From positions 30,480,947 through 30,544,946 of the forward strand of contig JBAIZL010000007.1 in the NCBI GenBank assembly GCA_036971475.1: DNA of 64,000 bases, read 5' to 3'. Each line of letters begins with the position of its first letter. Position 1 is the first letter of the stretch. This document shows, piece after piece, positions 48,201-60,600 of the stretch. Made by a program: the position numbers and the translations under genes. Origin of the DNA: Prosapia bicincta. Lineage: Eukaryota; Arthropoda; Insecta; Hemiptera; Cercopidae. Under the pieces are notes generated by a model that worked only from the letters and a program-made list of their open reading frames with translations, had not been told where the DNA came from and made no database searches.

Positions 48201-51200
48201 TAAGGCCTGGACTGGTGTATGTCTAGTGTATAAACCCATCACCCTTATAAATCCATATACAAACTAGTGACTCCTTGGTAAAAGTATGGAAGAGCCTTGC
48301 CTTCTCACTATAAAGTCTGGACTATTGTATGTCTAGTGTATAAACCCTTTACCCTTATAAATCCAACTACAAACTCGTGACTCTGTGGTACCAGCGAGGA
48401 AGAACCTTGTGTTCTCACTATAAAGTCTGGACTGTTGTATGTCTAGTGTATAAACCCATTAACCTTATAAATCCAACTACAAACTCGTGACTTCATGGTA
48501 CCAGTGAGGAAGAGCCTTGCCTTCTCACTATAAAGTCTGGACTGTTGTATGTCTAGTGTATAAACCCATTAACCTTATAAATCCATATACAAACTAGTGA
48601 CTCATTGGAAAAAGTATGGAAGAGCCTTGCCTTCTCACTATAAGGCCTGGACTGTTGTATGTCTAGTGTATAATCCCATTACCCTTATAAATCCAACTAC
48701 AAGCTCGTGACTCTGTGGTACCAGTGAGGCAAAACCTTATGTTCTCACTATAAAGTCTGGAATGGTGTATGTCTAGTGTATAAACCCATTAACCCTATAA
48801 ATCCAGCTACAAACACGTGACTCCATGGTACCAGTGTGGAACAACCTTGCGTTCTCACTATAATTCCTGGACTGGTATATGTCTAGTGTATAAACCAATT
48901 ATCCTGATTAAATCCAACTACAAACTCGTGACTCTTTGGTACCAGTGAGGAAGAGCCTTGCCTTCTCTCTATAAGGCCTGGACTGTTGTATGTCTAGTGT
49001 ATAAACCCATTAACCTTATAAATCCAGCTACAATCACGTGACTCCATGGTACCAGTGTGGAAGAGCCTTGCCTTCTCACTATAAGGCCTGGACTGGTGTA
49101 TGTCTAGTGTATAGACCCATTAACCTTATAAATCCAGCTACAAACACGTGACTCCATGGTACCAGTGAGGAAGAACCTTGCGTTCTCACTATAAGGCCTG
49201 TACTGGTGTATGTCTAGTGTATTAACCCATTACCCTTATAAATCCAACTACAAACTCGTGACTCTGTGGTACCAGTGAGGAAGAGCCTTGCCTTCTCACT
49301 ATAAGGCCTGGACTGTTGTATGTCTAGTGTATAAACCCATTAACCTTATAAATCCCGCTACAAACACGTGACTCCATGGTACCAGTGTGGAAGAGCCTTG
49401 CCTTCTCACTATAAGGCCTGGACTGTTGTATGTCTAGTGTATAGACCCATTAACCTTATAAATCCAGCTACAAACACGTGACTCCATGGTACCAGTGAGG
49501 AAGAGCCTTGCCTTCTCACTATAAGGCCTGTACTGGTGTTTGTCTAGTGTATAAACCCATTAACCTTATAAATCCAACTACAAACTCGTGACTCTGTGGT
49601 ACCAGTGAGGAAGAGCCTTGCCTTTTCATTATAAGGCCTGGACTAGTGTATGTCTAGTGTATAAACCCATTAACCTTATAAATCCAACTACAAACTCATG
49701 ACTCTGTGGTACCAGTGGGGAAGAACCTTGCCTTCTCACTATAATTCCTGGACTGGTGTATGTCTAGTGTATTAACCCATTACCCTTATAAATCCAACTA
49801 CAAACTCGTGACTCTGTGGTACCAGTGAGGAAGAGCCTTGCCTTCTCACTATAAGGTCTGGACTGTTGTATGTCTAGTGTATAAACCCATTAACCTTATA
49901 AATCCAGCTACAAACACGTGACTCCATGGTACCAGTGTGGAAGAGCCTTGCCTTCTCACTATATGGCCTGGACTGATGTATGTCTAGTGTATAAACCCAT
50001 TACCCTTATAAATACAACTACAAACTCGTGACTCTTTGGTACCAGTGAGGTAGAACCTTGCGTTCTCACTATAAGTCCTGTACTGGTGTATGTTTAGTGT
50101 ATAAACCCATTACCCTTATAAATCCAACTACAAACTCGGGACTCTGTGGTACCAGTGAGGAAGAGCCTTGCGTTCTCACTATAAGGCCTGGACTGTTGTA
50201 TGTCTAGTGTATAAACCCATTACCCTTATAAATCCAACTACAAACTCTTGACTCTGTGGTACCAGTAAGGAAGAGCCTTGTATTCTCACTATAAGGCCTG
50301 GACTGTTGTATGTCTAGTGTATAAACCAATTAACCTTATAAATCCAGCTACAAACACGTGACTCCATGGTACCAGTGAGGAAGAGCCTTGCCTTTTCACT
50401 ATAAGGCCTGTACTGGCGTATGTCTAGTGTATAAAGCCATTAACCTTATAAATCCAACTACAAACTCGTGACTCTGTGGTACCAGTGAGGAAGAACCTTG
50501 GGTTTGCGTTCTCACTATAAGGTCTGGACTGTTGTATGTCTAGTGTATAAACCCATTACCCTTATAAATTCAACTACAAACTCGTGACTCTGTGGTACCA
50601 GTGAGGAAGAACCTTGCCTTCTCACTATAAGGCCTGGTCTGGTGTATGTCTAGTGTATAAACCCATTACCCTTATTAATCCATATACAAACTAGTGACTC
50701 ATTGGTAAAAGTAGGGAAGATACTTGCCTTCTCACTATAAGGCCTGGACTGGTGTACGTCTAGTGTATAAACCCATTACCCTTATAAATCCAAATACAAA
50801 CTCGTGACTCTGTGGTACCAGTGATGAAGAACCTTGTGTTCTCACTATAAAGTTTGGACTGTTGTATGTCTAGTGAATAAACCCATTACCCTTATAAATC
50901 CATATACAAACTAGTGACTCATTGGTAAAAGTATGGAAGAGGCTTGCCTTCTCACTATAAGGCCTGGACTGGTGTATGTCTAGTGTATAAACCCATTACC
51001 CTTATAAATCCAGCTACAAACACGTGACTCCATGGTACCAGTGTGGAAGAACCTTGCGTTCTCACTATAATTCCTGGACTGGTGTATGTCTAGTGTATAA
51101 ACCCATTACCCTTATAACTCCAACTACAAACTCGTGACTCTGTGGTACCAGTGAGGAAGAGCTTTGCGTTCTCACTAAAAGGCCTGGACTGTTGTATGTC

Positions 51201-54200
51201 TAGTGTATAAACCCATTACCCTTATAAATCCAACTACAAACTTGTGACTCTGTGGTACCGGTGAGGAAGAGCCTTGCCTTCTCACTAAAAGGCATGTACT
51301 GGTGTATAAACCCATTACCCTTATAAATTCAACTACATACTCTTGACTCTGTAGTACCAGTGAGGAAGAACCTTGCGTTCTCACTATAAAGTCTGGACTG
51401 GTGTATGTCTAGTGTATAAACCCATTACCCTTATAAATCCATCTTAAAGTCGTCACTCCATGGTACCAGTGAGGAAGAGCCTTGCCTTCTCACTATAAGG
51501 CCTGGACTGGTGTATGTCTAGTGTATAAACCCATTACCCTTATAAAGCCATATAACAACTCATGACTCTGTGGTACCAGTGAGGAAGACCCTTGCCTTCT
51601 CACTATAAGGCCTGTACTGGTGTATAAACCCATTACTCTTATAAATTCAACTACAAACTCGTGACTCTGTGGTACCAGTGAGGAAGAAACTTGGGTATGC
51701 GTTCTCACTATAAGGTCTGGACTGTTGTATGTCTAGTGTATAAACCCATTACCCTTTTAAATTCAACTACAAACACGTGACTCTGTAGTACCAGTGAGGA
51801 AGATTCTTGCGTTATCACTATAAAGTCTGGACTGTTGTATGTCTAGTGAATAAACCCATTACCCTTATAAATCCATATACAAACTAGTGACTCATTGGTA
51901 AAAGTATGGAAGAGGCTTGCCTTCTCACTATAAGGCCTGGACTGGTGTATTTCTAGTGTATAAACCCATTACCCTTATAAATCCATATACAAGCTAGTGA
52001 CTCGTTGGTAAAAGTATGGAAGAGCCTTGCCTTCTCACTATAAGGCCTGGACTGGTGTATGTCTAGTGTATAAACCCATTACCCTTATAAATCCATATAC
52101 AAACTAGTGACTCATTGGTAAAAGTATGGAAGAAACTTGACTTCTCACTATAAGGCCTGGACTGGTGTATGTCTAGTGTATAAACCCATCACCCTTATAA
52201 ATCCATATACAAACTAGTGACTCCTTGTTAAAAGTATGGAAGAGCCTTGCCTTCTCACTATAAAGTCTGGACTATTGTATGTCTAGTGTATAAACCCATT
52301 ACCCTTATAAATCCAACTACAAACTCGTGACTCTGTGGTACCAGCGAGGAAGAACCTTGTGTTCTCACTATAAAGTCTGGACTGTTGTATGTCTAGTGTA
52401 TAAACCCATTAACCTTATAAATCCAACTACAAACTCGTGACTCTGTGGTACCAGTGAGGAAGACCCTTGCCTTCTCACTATAAGGCCTGTACTGGTGTAT
52501 AAACCCATTACTCTTATAAATTCAACTACAAACTCGTGACTCTGTGGTACCAGTGAGGAAGAAACTTGGGTATGCGTTCTCACTATAAGGTCTGGACTGT
52601 TGTATGTCTAGTGTATAAACCCATTACCCTTTTAAATTCAACTACAAACACGTGACTCTGTAGTACCAGTGAGGAAGATTCTTGCGTTATCACTATAAAG
52701 TCTGGACTGTTGTATGTCTAGTGAATAAACCCATTACCCTTATAAATCCATATACAAACTAGTGACTCATTGGTAAAAGTATGGAAGAGGCTTGCCTTCT
52801 CACTATAAGGCCTGGACTGGTGTATTTCTAGTGTATAAACCCATTACCCTTATAAATCCATATACAAGCTAGTGACTCGTTAGTAAAAGTATGGAAGAGC
52901 CTTGCCTTCTCACTATAAGGCCTGGACTGGTGTATGTCTAGTGTATAAACCCATTACCCTTATAAATCCATATACAAACTAGTGACTCATTGGTAAAAGT
53001 ATGGAAGAAACTTGACTTCTCACTATAAGGCCTGGACTGGTGTATGTCTAGTGTATAAACCCATCACCCTTATAAATCCATATACAAACTAGTGACTCCT
53101 TGTTAAAAGTATGGAAGAGCCTTGCCTTCTCACTATAAAGTCTGGACTATTGTATGTCTAGTGTATAAACCCATTACCCTTATAAATCCAACTACAAACT
53201 CGTGACTCTGTGGTACCAGCGAGGAAGAACCTTGTGTTCTCACTATAAAGTCTGGACTGTTGTATGTCTAGTGTATAAACCCATTAACCTTATAAATCCA
53301 ACTACAAGCTCGTGACTCTGTGGTACCAGTGAGGCAAAACCTTATGTTCTCACTATAAAGTCTGGACTGGTGTATGTCTAGTGTATAAACCCATTAACCC
53401 TATAAATCCAGCTACAAACACGTGACTCCATGGTACCAGTGTGGAACAACCTTGCGTTCTCACTATAATTCCTGGACTGGTATATGTCTAGTGTATAAAC
53501 CCATTACCCTGGATAATTCCAACTACAAACTCGTGACTCTTTGGTACCAGTGAGGAAGAGCCTTGCCTTCTCTCTATAAGGCCTGGACTGTTGTATGTCT
53601 AGTGTATAAACCCATTAACCTTATAAATCCAGCTACAATCACGTGACTCCATGGTACCAGTGTGGAAGAGCCTTGCCTTCTCACTATAAGGCCTGGACTG
53701 GTGTATGTCTAGTGTATAAACCCATCACCCTTATATATCCAACTACAAACTCGTGACTCTTTGGTACCAGTGACGTAGAACCTTGCGTTCTCACTATAAG
53801 GCCTGTACTGGTGTATGTCTAGTGTATTAACCCATTACCCTTATAAATCCAACTACAAACTCGTGACTCTGTGGTACCAGTGAGGAAGAGCCTTGCCTTC
53901 TCACTATAAGGCTTGGACTGTTGTATGTCTAGTGTATAAACCCATTAACCTTATAAATCCCGCTACAAACACGTGACTCCATGGTACCAGTGTGGAAGTG
54001 CCTTGCCTTCTCACTATAAGGCCTGGACTGTTGTATGTCTAGTGTATAGACCCTTTAACCTTATAAATCCAGCTACAAACACGTGACTCCATGGTACCAG
54101 TGAGGAAGAGCCTTGCCTTCTCACTATAAGGCCTGTACTGGTGTATGTCTAGTGTATAAACCCATTACCCTTATAAATCCAACTACAAACTCGTGACTCT

Positions 54201-55078
54201 GTGGTACCAGTGAGGAAGAGCCTTGCCTTCTCACTATAAGGTCTGGACTGTTGTATGTCTAGTGTATAAACCCATTAACCTTATAAATCCAGCTACAAAC
54301 ACGTGACTCCATGGTACCAGTGTGGAAGAGCCTTGCCTTCTCACTATATGGCCTGGACTGGTGTATGTCTAGTGTATAAACCCATTACGCTTATAAATCC
54401 AACTACAAACTCGTGACTCTGTGGTACCAGTGAGGAAGAGCCTTGCCTTCTCACTATAAGGCCTGTACTGGTGTATGTCTAGTGTATAAACCCATTAACC
54501 TTATAAATCCAACTATAAACTCGTGACTCTGTGGTACCAGTGAGGATGAGCCTTGCCTTCTCACTATAAGGCCTGTACTGGTGTATGTCTAGTGTATAAA
54601 CCCATTAACCTTATAAATCCAACTACACACTCGTGACTCTGTGGTACCAGTGAGGAAGAGCCTTACCTTCTCACTATAAGGCCTGTACTGGTGTATAAAC
54701 CCATTACCCTTAGACTATAAATCCAAGTACAAACTCGTGACTCTGTGGTACCAGTGAGGAAGAGCCTTACCTTCTCACTATAAGGCCTGTACTGGTGTAT
54801 AAACCCATTACCCTTATAAATCCAAGTACAAACTCGTGACTGTGTGGTACCAGTGAGGAAAAACCTTGCGTTCTCACTATAAGGCCTGTACTGTTGTATG
54901 TCTAGTGTATAAACCCATTACCCTTATAAATCCAACTACAAACTCGTGACTCTGTGGTACCAGTGAGGAAGAGCCTTGCCTTCTCACTATAAGGCCTGTA
55001 CTGGTGTATATACCCATTACCCTTATAAATCCAACTACAAACTCGTGACTCTGTGGTACCAGTGAGGAAGAGCCTTGC
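45242..55078. repeat. 110 bp satellite array, left block, about 90 units
   Basis: The unit begins TTCTCACTATAAGGCCTGGA, passes through TCTAGTGTATAAACCCATTA and GACTCTGTGGTACCAGTGAG, and ends GAAGAGCCTTGCC. Two main variants alternate: one with CAACTACAAACTCGTGACTC and GGTACCAGTGAGG, the other with CATATACAAACTAGTGACTC and GGTAAAAGTATGG. A 99 bp subtype lacks 11 bp by deletion between two GTAT repeats. Blocks of about 0.5, 0.87 and 3.8-4.7 kb are duplicated inside. Minus-strand open frames with a VPQSHEFVVGFIRVMGLYT repeat are by-products. Confidence 0.97.
55074..55078 (+). other. Target-site duplication of the Bel/Pao element (left)
   Basis: CTTGC precedes the 5' LTR and recurs at 62566-62570 after the 3' LTR. 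Five base duplications are usual for Bel/Pao. Confidence 0.9.
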
Positions 55079-55405
55079 TGTTCGAGTCAGCGCTCGAAGT
55101 TTCGCGGCCTACATTCAAACGCTCAGCTGGACTGTGCAGTGATGGTCACGTGACGTCCGATCTGCCAATCGATGTATGATTTGAAGTATTGATTTTCTGT
55201 GGCTTGATCCCCACTCCCTTAGCTCGCATTTTCCGTTAGTTAGTCGTCCCCGTTGTCTCGGAACTGTCGTACAGTTAACAGCCTCGTTAAAATACCTCGT
55301 TACGTAAAATTGCACAACGCGTGCAAAGTGCCGCTTTTGACCGTGAAAACCTCGTACAAGCATTAAAACTGTTCGTCTTAATGTGTGTTAGTGTGACCGC
55401 GTTAT

Positions 55406-55412
55406 TATATAA
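55406..55412 (+). promoter_or_regulatory. TATA-like box of the LTR promoter
   Basis: TATATAA in the middle of the LTR, where a U3/R boundary is expected. AT-rich sequence follows for about 40 bp before GC content rises. No mapped start site. Confidence 0.5.
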
Positions 55413-55643
55413 GTTATTTGCGGATTATTGACTTTAATTACAATCGCCGTTTGTAAGTTCCTTTGTGTCGTTCCGCGCCATAGTTCTTAAATGACTAGGA
55501 TTTTTAAATGCAGCTTATTGACTTCTCGTTTAAGTTTTAGTGTGACTTCGCCTGGCCAGGATTCCTACGAACTGGGTACCCAGGACTTCTGCAGCTACGA
55601 GATCTACGACCACTTCAATTTTGCCCTTTCTTGCTCCACGAGG

Positions 55644-55871
55644 GTAAGTGCTGCATAAGCTTAAGTACTAATAATTCATTTATGTGTAAATTCAGTGCGA
55701 ATTGTTCTGTAATTAAATGTGCTTGTACGGAGCCCATTATGGCTTTCTAACTTTCGTAATTGCGTGCTCAGCGATTGAAGTAAGGCACTTTGCCGCAGCT
55801 TACTATTGTTACTCACATTTCTATTATATTATTGCCGATCTTTCTCGAACCTCGTTTTCTTCTCATTTTAG
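55644..55871 (+). other. Putative intron within the LTR
   Basis: CACGAGG|GTAAGT at 55644 and a pyrimidine-rich acceptor (CGTTTTCTTCTCATTTTAG) ending at 55871 would define a 228 bp intron lying wholly in the LTR, 19 bp before its end. The matching pair in the 3' LTR is 62319-62546. Use is unproven. Confidence 0.4.
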
Positions 55872-55892
55872 CTAAGCGCCAGTCGCTTCATT

Positions 55893-55908
55893 TGGTCCTC
55901 CGGGCCGG
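55893..55908 (+). other. Primer binding site, tRNA-Tyr-like
   Basis: TGGTCCTCCGGGCCGG starts two bases after the 5' LTR. TGG complements the tRNA CCA tail. Against my memory of the insect tRNA-Tyr 3' end, 14 of 16 positions agree. The exact tRNA is an inference. Confidence 0.7.
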
Positions 55909-56174
55909 ATAGATTGAATTTAAATTCATTTGATTTATATGATTCATGCAATCTTACTAAGTGTTGCGCAACATTTGATTTCTGATTTCCTTTGTGCGAG
56001 CTACACGCGCGGGAAACGTGACGTCATAGGTATACGTCACTTGATTTTGATTTGCTTTGTGATGAGGAAATACTTTACGTTTATTAAACTATACAGTCCA
56101 CTTACCGCTGTTTAAAAAATTTGTGAAATTAATTTGTGTTGTGTTTATTTGTGAACTTTATTAAATTATTTATA
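55909..56174 (+). other. Bel/Pao leader between primer site and gag
   Basis: About 266 bp without a credible gene. It contains a perfect TGACGTCA (CRE-like) motif at 56019-56026 in a local GC-rich patch (ACGCGCGGGAAACGTGACGT), downstream of any LTR start site. A short open frame at 55930-56115 has no domain. Confidence 0.6.
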
Positions 56175-57614
56175 ATGGCAATTAATACTGAATATTACCT
56201 CGCTAAATTAAAAAATATATTAAATGATTTGGAACAAGTACAAACCCTTCTTGATGACAAAGCGATGCCGGAAGGCATCGCTCGGGAAATAAGACGCATT
56301 CAGGCCAATTTCGTGGATACTTATGAGATATTAGAACAAACGTTCGCCACCCAGGTGGCAAGTTTAGCTGAAAGTGCGTTTAATATCAAAAGACAATTTC
56401 AGGACGTGTATTTGCCCATGTTAGCAAAATATCCTAACCTTATCAAGGCAGAGGTGACATCAACCTCGCCCGTCAAATCAGCTGTAGGTTCACCTAACCT
56501 CCCTAGTCTTGCGTTACCTATTTTTTCAGGAAACAACAGTGACTGGACGGACTTTATAACGATGTACGATTCAATAGTCCATTGCAACGACAGTCTTAGT
56601 GATATACAGAAATTCCAATATTTGAAATCGGTACTTAAAGGCGACGCTTTAGCAATTGTCACAGGCTTGGTAATATCTGAACAAAATTACAGCATTGCAT
56701 ATCAAGCTTTGCGCAATCGGTACGCTAACCCACGCCGTTTGGCTGACCACTATTTTAAAATGATTCAAGACTTTAAACCAATTAAGAATGCTTCGCAAAC
56801 TGAATTGAACCGCTTCTTGACCGCGCATTCAAACGCTGTGTGTGCGTTGAAGGTTATCCAGCTAGATGATTTGGCTGATTTTCTGCTTTTTCAGATGTCC
56901 ATTAATAACTTGGACCCCCAGACTAGATTAAATTTTGAAACGAGGCTAGGCACGAATCGTATGCCTACGTATAAACTTTTGAATGATTTTATAACGGAAC
57001 AGGCCAGGGCTCTAGAGTTGTTGGATCAACCGCCTGCCGCAGCTTCTACGAACGCGAGAGCTGCTCAACAACCCCGCATACTGGTGTCGTCAGTAAATGA
57101 GTCTGATTCGCAAGGGGCCCGTGATTTAAATTTTGACCAACTGGAACCTAACCTTAACACGGCACATAGTACAATAGTCCAGCCTTCGGTTTCGCCCGAC
57201 AATTCTATTACACCTAAGGCTACGCAATATGTATACGAGCCTAGACGTGCTGCGTCAGGCCCTACACGGCCATTCAACGGACCGCGCCCCGTAAATATAC
57301 CTCCTGTTATGAACACTCCTAGGATGTCAGTATTCCGTCACCGATTACCACCGCTTCACATGAATCAATCCCATGTTTCTACGACACACGCAGGCATGTG
57401 TTATTATTGCGGAGAAGGACATCGCATCATTGACTGTCAATCCTTTCTCGAACTGACTTCTGTGGAACGCCAGGACGCCATCATGAAACTACAACGGTGC
57501 TTCAATTGTCTTGGCTCACATTTCCAAGCTAAATGTAAGTCCAGCCAACGCTGCAAGCAGTGCAACGAGGCACACCATACTTTGTTACATAACAACCCGC
57601 CGTCACAACAATGA
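56175..57614 (+). CDS. gag: Bel/Pao Gag
   Basis: Gag, 479 residues, starts at ATG 56175, in good context (A at -3, G at +4). The frame is open for 13 codons upstream but contains no earlier ATG. The N-terminal 100 residues are predicted helical, rich in Leu/Glu/Gln. Residues about 112-260 match DUF1759 of Bel/Pao Gag (LALPIFSGNNSDWTDF, then YLKSVLKGDA). A Pro/Ser/Asn-rich linker follows. Three zinc knuckles occupy 409-421 (CYYCGEGHRIIDC), 442-454 (CFNCLGSHFQAKC) and 460-472 (CX2CX3HX4H, with His as last ligand). Gag forms the particle and packages RNA. The frame stops at UGA 57612-57614, followed by CUA and the open pol frame. Confidence 0.95.
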   Translation: MAINTEYYLAKLKNILNDLEQVQTLLDDKAMPEGIAREIRRIQANFVDTYEILEQTFATQVASLAESAFNIKRQFQDVYLPMLAKYPNLIKAEVTSTSPVKSAVGSPNLPSLALPIFSGNNSDWTDFITMYDSIVHCNDSLSDIQKFQYLKSVLKGDALAIVTGLVISEQNYSIAYQALRNRYANPRRLADHYFKMIQDFKPIKNASQTELNRFLTAHSNAVCALKVIQLDDLADFLLFQMSINNLDPQTRLNFETRLGTNRMPTYKLLNDFITEQARALELLDQPPAAASTNARAAQQPRILVSSVNESDSQGARDLNFDQLEPNLNTAHSTIVQPSVSPDNSITPKATQYVYEPRRAASGPTRPFNGPRPVNIPPVMNTPRMSVFRHRLPPLHMNQSHVSTTHAGMCYYCGEGHRIIDCQSFLELTSVERQDAIMKLQRCFNCLGSHFQAKCKSSQRCKQCNEAHHTLLHNNPPSQQ

Positions 57615-57617
57615 CTA
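57612..57617 (+). promoter_or_regulatory. Candidate stop-codon readthrough signal UGA CUA
   Basis: The only stop between gag and pol is UGA followed by CUA, a hexanucleotide known to promote readthrough in some viral and animal mRNAs. The DNA TGACTAGTCA here is also a 10 bp palindrome. Gag and Pol are in the same frame, so readthrough would give a Gag-Pol fusion of about 1803 residues. Confidence 0.65.
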
Positions 57618-60600
57618 GTCACACCGCGACACCCGAGGCCAGCAACTGGACGCGCAACCGATACTCAAGCTCAACCTCATTCTTTGTCATGTAATATTCA
57701 GGAATCTCTCGCCCTGTTGGGTACCGCGCAAGTCGTCTTACAGGACCATTATGGTCAACCTCGTTTTCTAAGAGCTATTATCGACCCCGGCAGTCAGATA
57801 TCTGCCATTACTAAGAAAGCAAGCGTCATGTTGAGCCTACCTACTCGGAGTTCAAATATGTCTTTGATTGGTGTCGCCGCCAAGACCACACGTATTCACG
57901 AGTACGTTACGTTGATTTTATTCTCGAGGCATGACCCTGGTGTAATGCTAACTACTGAAGCCGCCGTGCTTAACCACATTACTGACCCGCTGCCGGCTAC
58001 TAGGTTAGCCTCTCAAATAAGTGCTCAATACCAGCATCTACCTTTAGCTGACCCTCATTTCGACTCGCCTGCCGGTGTTGACATTATACTGGGGGCAGAT
58101 GTTTTCACCCAAATACTCACTAATGGGCCTTGCACTATCATTCATGGCCAGCCCTCCGCGCTTAACACTCGTTTAGGTTGGGTCATTATGGGATCCATAC
58201 CGTATAGTATGCCCCATCAACCTAGAGTGTTCATTACCTCGCTACAGTCTATTGATGACAATATTCGACGGTTTTGGGAAGTCGAAGAAGTGACTGAGGC
58301 TAAATCTTTGAGCCCTGACGAACAGCTTTGTGAAAGCCTGTTTACTACAACTACTGAACGCGATGAAGTCGGGAGATATGTTGTCGCCCTCCCCTTCAAA
58401 CCTGACGCTGTAACACTTAAGTCAAACCGCAACGTTGTCCTCGCTAGTTATCATGCTTTGGAACGACGTTTAAGTCGTCAGCCGGAGGTAGCTCGGCAAT
58501 ATCATCAATTCATGACAGAATATATGACTCTGGGTCATATGTACCCCGCGCTTAATACTTCTAACTATTTGATCCCGCATCATTGTGTTTTTAAGACCAC
58601 CAGTTCTACTACTAAGTTACGAGTAGTATTCAACGCATCCTCGCCTGATTGTAACGCGAATTCTTTAAATCAGCAATTGCTTTCCGGTCCTAAGCTTCAG
58701 AAGGACCTGTCTAACGTCATCATTTCCTTTCGCCTGTATGTTCACGCCGTCTGTGCTGATCTTAAAATGATGTACCGACAAATTGCCGTGCGCCCAGCTG
58801 ATCGCTGTCACCAGCACATACTATACCGACCGACGCCTCAATCTCCGCTTGTGGAATACGAGTTAGCTACTGTCACGTACGGACTAACCCCGTCTGCGTA
58901 TTTAGCGTTGCGGACACTTGAACAACTCGTAAAGGACGAAGGTAGCCGATACCCTGCCGCGTCGCAAGCAATACTTCAGCAGACGTATGTTGATGATGTT
59001 GTCACTGGCGCCGATACGCCCGAAGATGCCAAGGAATTGATACAGCAGCTCATTAACATTTTCGCACTCGCCGGCCTGGAACTTAGGAAATGGTCATCAA
59101 GTGATCCTGCACTATTGTCAACGCTACCTTCCGCTCATCTGGAGAACCCGCTACTGTTCCAGGACGATTCTACCGCCATCAAAATACTGGGACTGCAATG
59201 GAACCCTACCTCGGACTCGTTCTCCTACCAGAGTCAGAATTTCGTTTCGGTGCCTACGAAACGCACCATACTATCTTATGTCGCTCGGACTTTCGACCCG
59301 CTTGGCTTCTTAACGCCTATTACTTTCTGGATCAAATGCTTTCTTAAACGTTTGTGGCTCGAAAGGTTATCATGGGATGAACCTTTGCCAACCGCGCTTC
59401 TAAATCAATGGGACAGCTTCATTGTTCAATTCGCCAGTTTGTCTTCTATCCAAATACCTCGACACGTTGGCACACGAGCTGCCAAGCATCACCTGTTAGG
59501 GTTTTGCGATGCTTCCGAAGCTGGATACGCAGCAGCTATATATTTGAGAACCGAATGGAATGGAGTCGTTACCGTTAGCATTCTGAAGGCTAAGAGCAGG
59601 GTAGCTCCAGTTAAACCGATCACCATACCTCGCATGGAGCTTTGTGGCGCAGTCTTGCTGGCCAAACTCTACAAGTCCGTTCAGCCCGTTTTGAATTTTG
59701 TGTCTGACGCCGAGACGTTTTTCTTCACCGATTCTGAAATTGTGTTGTATTGGATCAACACCCCGCCTTATTTATTGAAGACTTTTGCTGCCAACCGCGT
59801 CACTGAAATCGTTTCAAATACCTCCATGGACCGTTGGTTCCATGTCTCGACTGCTGATAACCCCGCGGACGTTGCTTCCCGTGGGTGTCTACCTAACCAG
59901 CTTGCTGAACATCCGCTGTGGTGGCACGGCCCACCATGGGCGCTACAATGTCCTACTGCGTGGCATTTGTCTAAGCCGACCGGCCTTAACCCGGACCAGA
60001 CCGAACATAAATCTGAACCTAGACTGCTATGTACGGCCGTTCAAGAGCCTAATCGACTATTGACAACTATAGAACGACATTCGAACTTAATTACTCTTCA
60101 CCATGTTTTCGCTTACGTCCTGCGGTTTGTGAATAATTGCCGTCGTAAAGGCCAGCCTACTAACCACGGTCATAACACCCGCTACAAGGCCAAAGTCGCC
60201 TTGAGTAAAACTTCATTTACTACGCCTTCGGTGCAGGAGTTAAGTAACGCCAGAGATCTCTGCGTCAAGCTCATACAAGAGCTGGCCTTCAGCGAAACAT
60301 TGCAACGGCTCCGTCGTGGCGCTCAAATCATCGATCCGCTCCGCAGCCTAACGCCATTTGTCGACGCCCAGGGCTTACTCAGGGTGGGCGGAAGACTTAA
60401 TCATTCTGAGATGTCGTACGAATCTAAGCACCCCCTTCTGCTTCCTAAACATCATCAGTACGTCAACTTGATCTGCGATCATTACCACAAGTTAGCCTTA
60501 CATGCCGGACCGCGCACCACTCAAGCGCTGATTAACGGCGAATTTTGGATTATTGCGTTACGCTCCTTACTTCGACAACGCATTCATGCGTGCATGCGGT

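Larger units (their letters stand above)
55079..55890 (+). repeat. 5' LTR of Bel/Pao element (812 bp)
   Basis: It starts TGTTCGAGTCAGCG and ends GCCAGTCGCTTCA, thus TG..CA. It appears identical to 61754-62565. It includes a GTCACGTGAC palindrome at 55145-55154, a TATA-like box and, in its second half, a good splice donor/acceptor pair (55644 and 55871). The 82-codon minus-strand frame inside is not a gene. Confidence 0.97.

Noticed and set aside
46366..52583. Minus-strand open frames in the left satellite block
   Set aside because: Each is a translation of two satellite units made open by the 11 bp deletion variant; they repeat the same peptide.
55115..55363. 82-codon minus-strand frame, also at 61790-62038
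   Set aside because: It occurs identically in both LTRs, opposite to transcription, with no domain.
57684..57686. TTG as an independent start for pol
   Set aside because: The frame is open back to the gag stop and no AUG precedes the protease site; readthrough explains it better.
57611..57691. Short AUG frame overlapping the gag stop (ATGA)
   Set aside because: It ends after 27 codons and does not lead into pol, so termination-reinitiation there cannot supply Pol.
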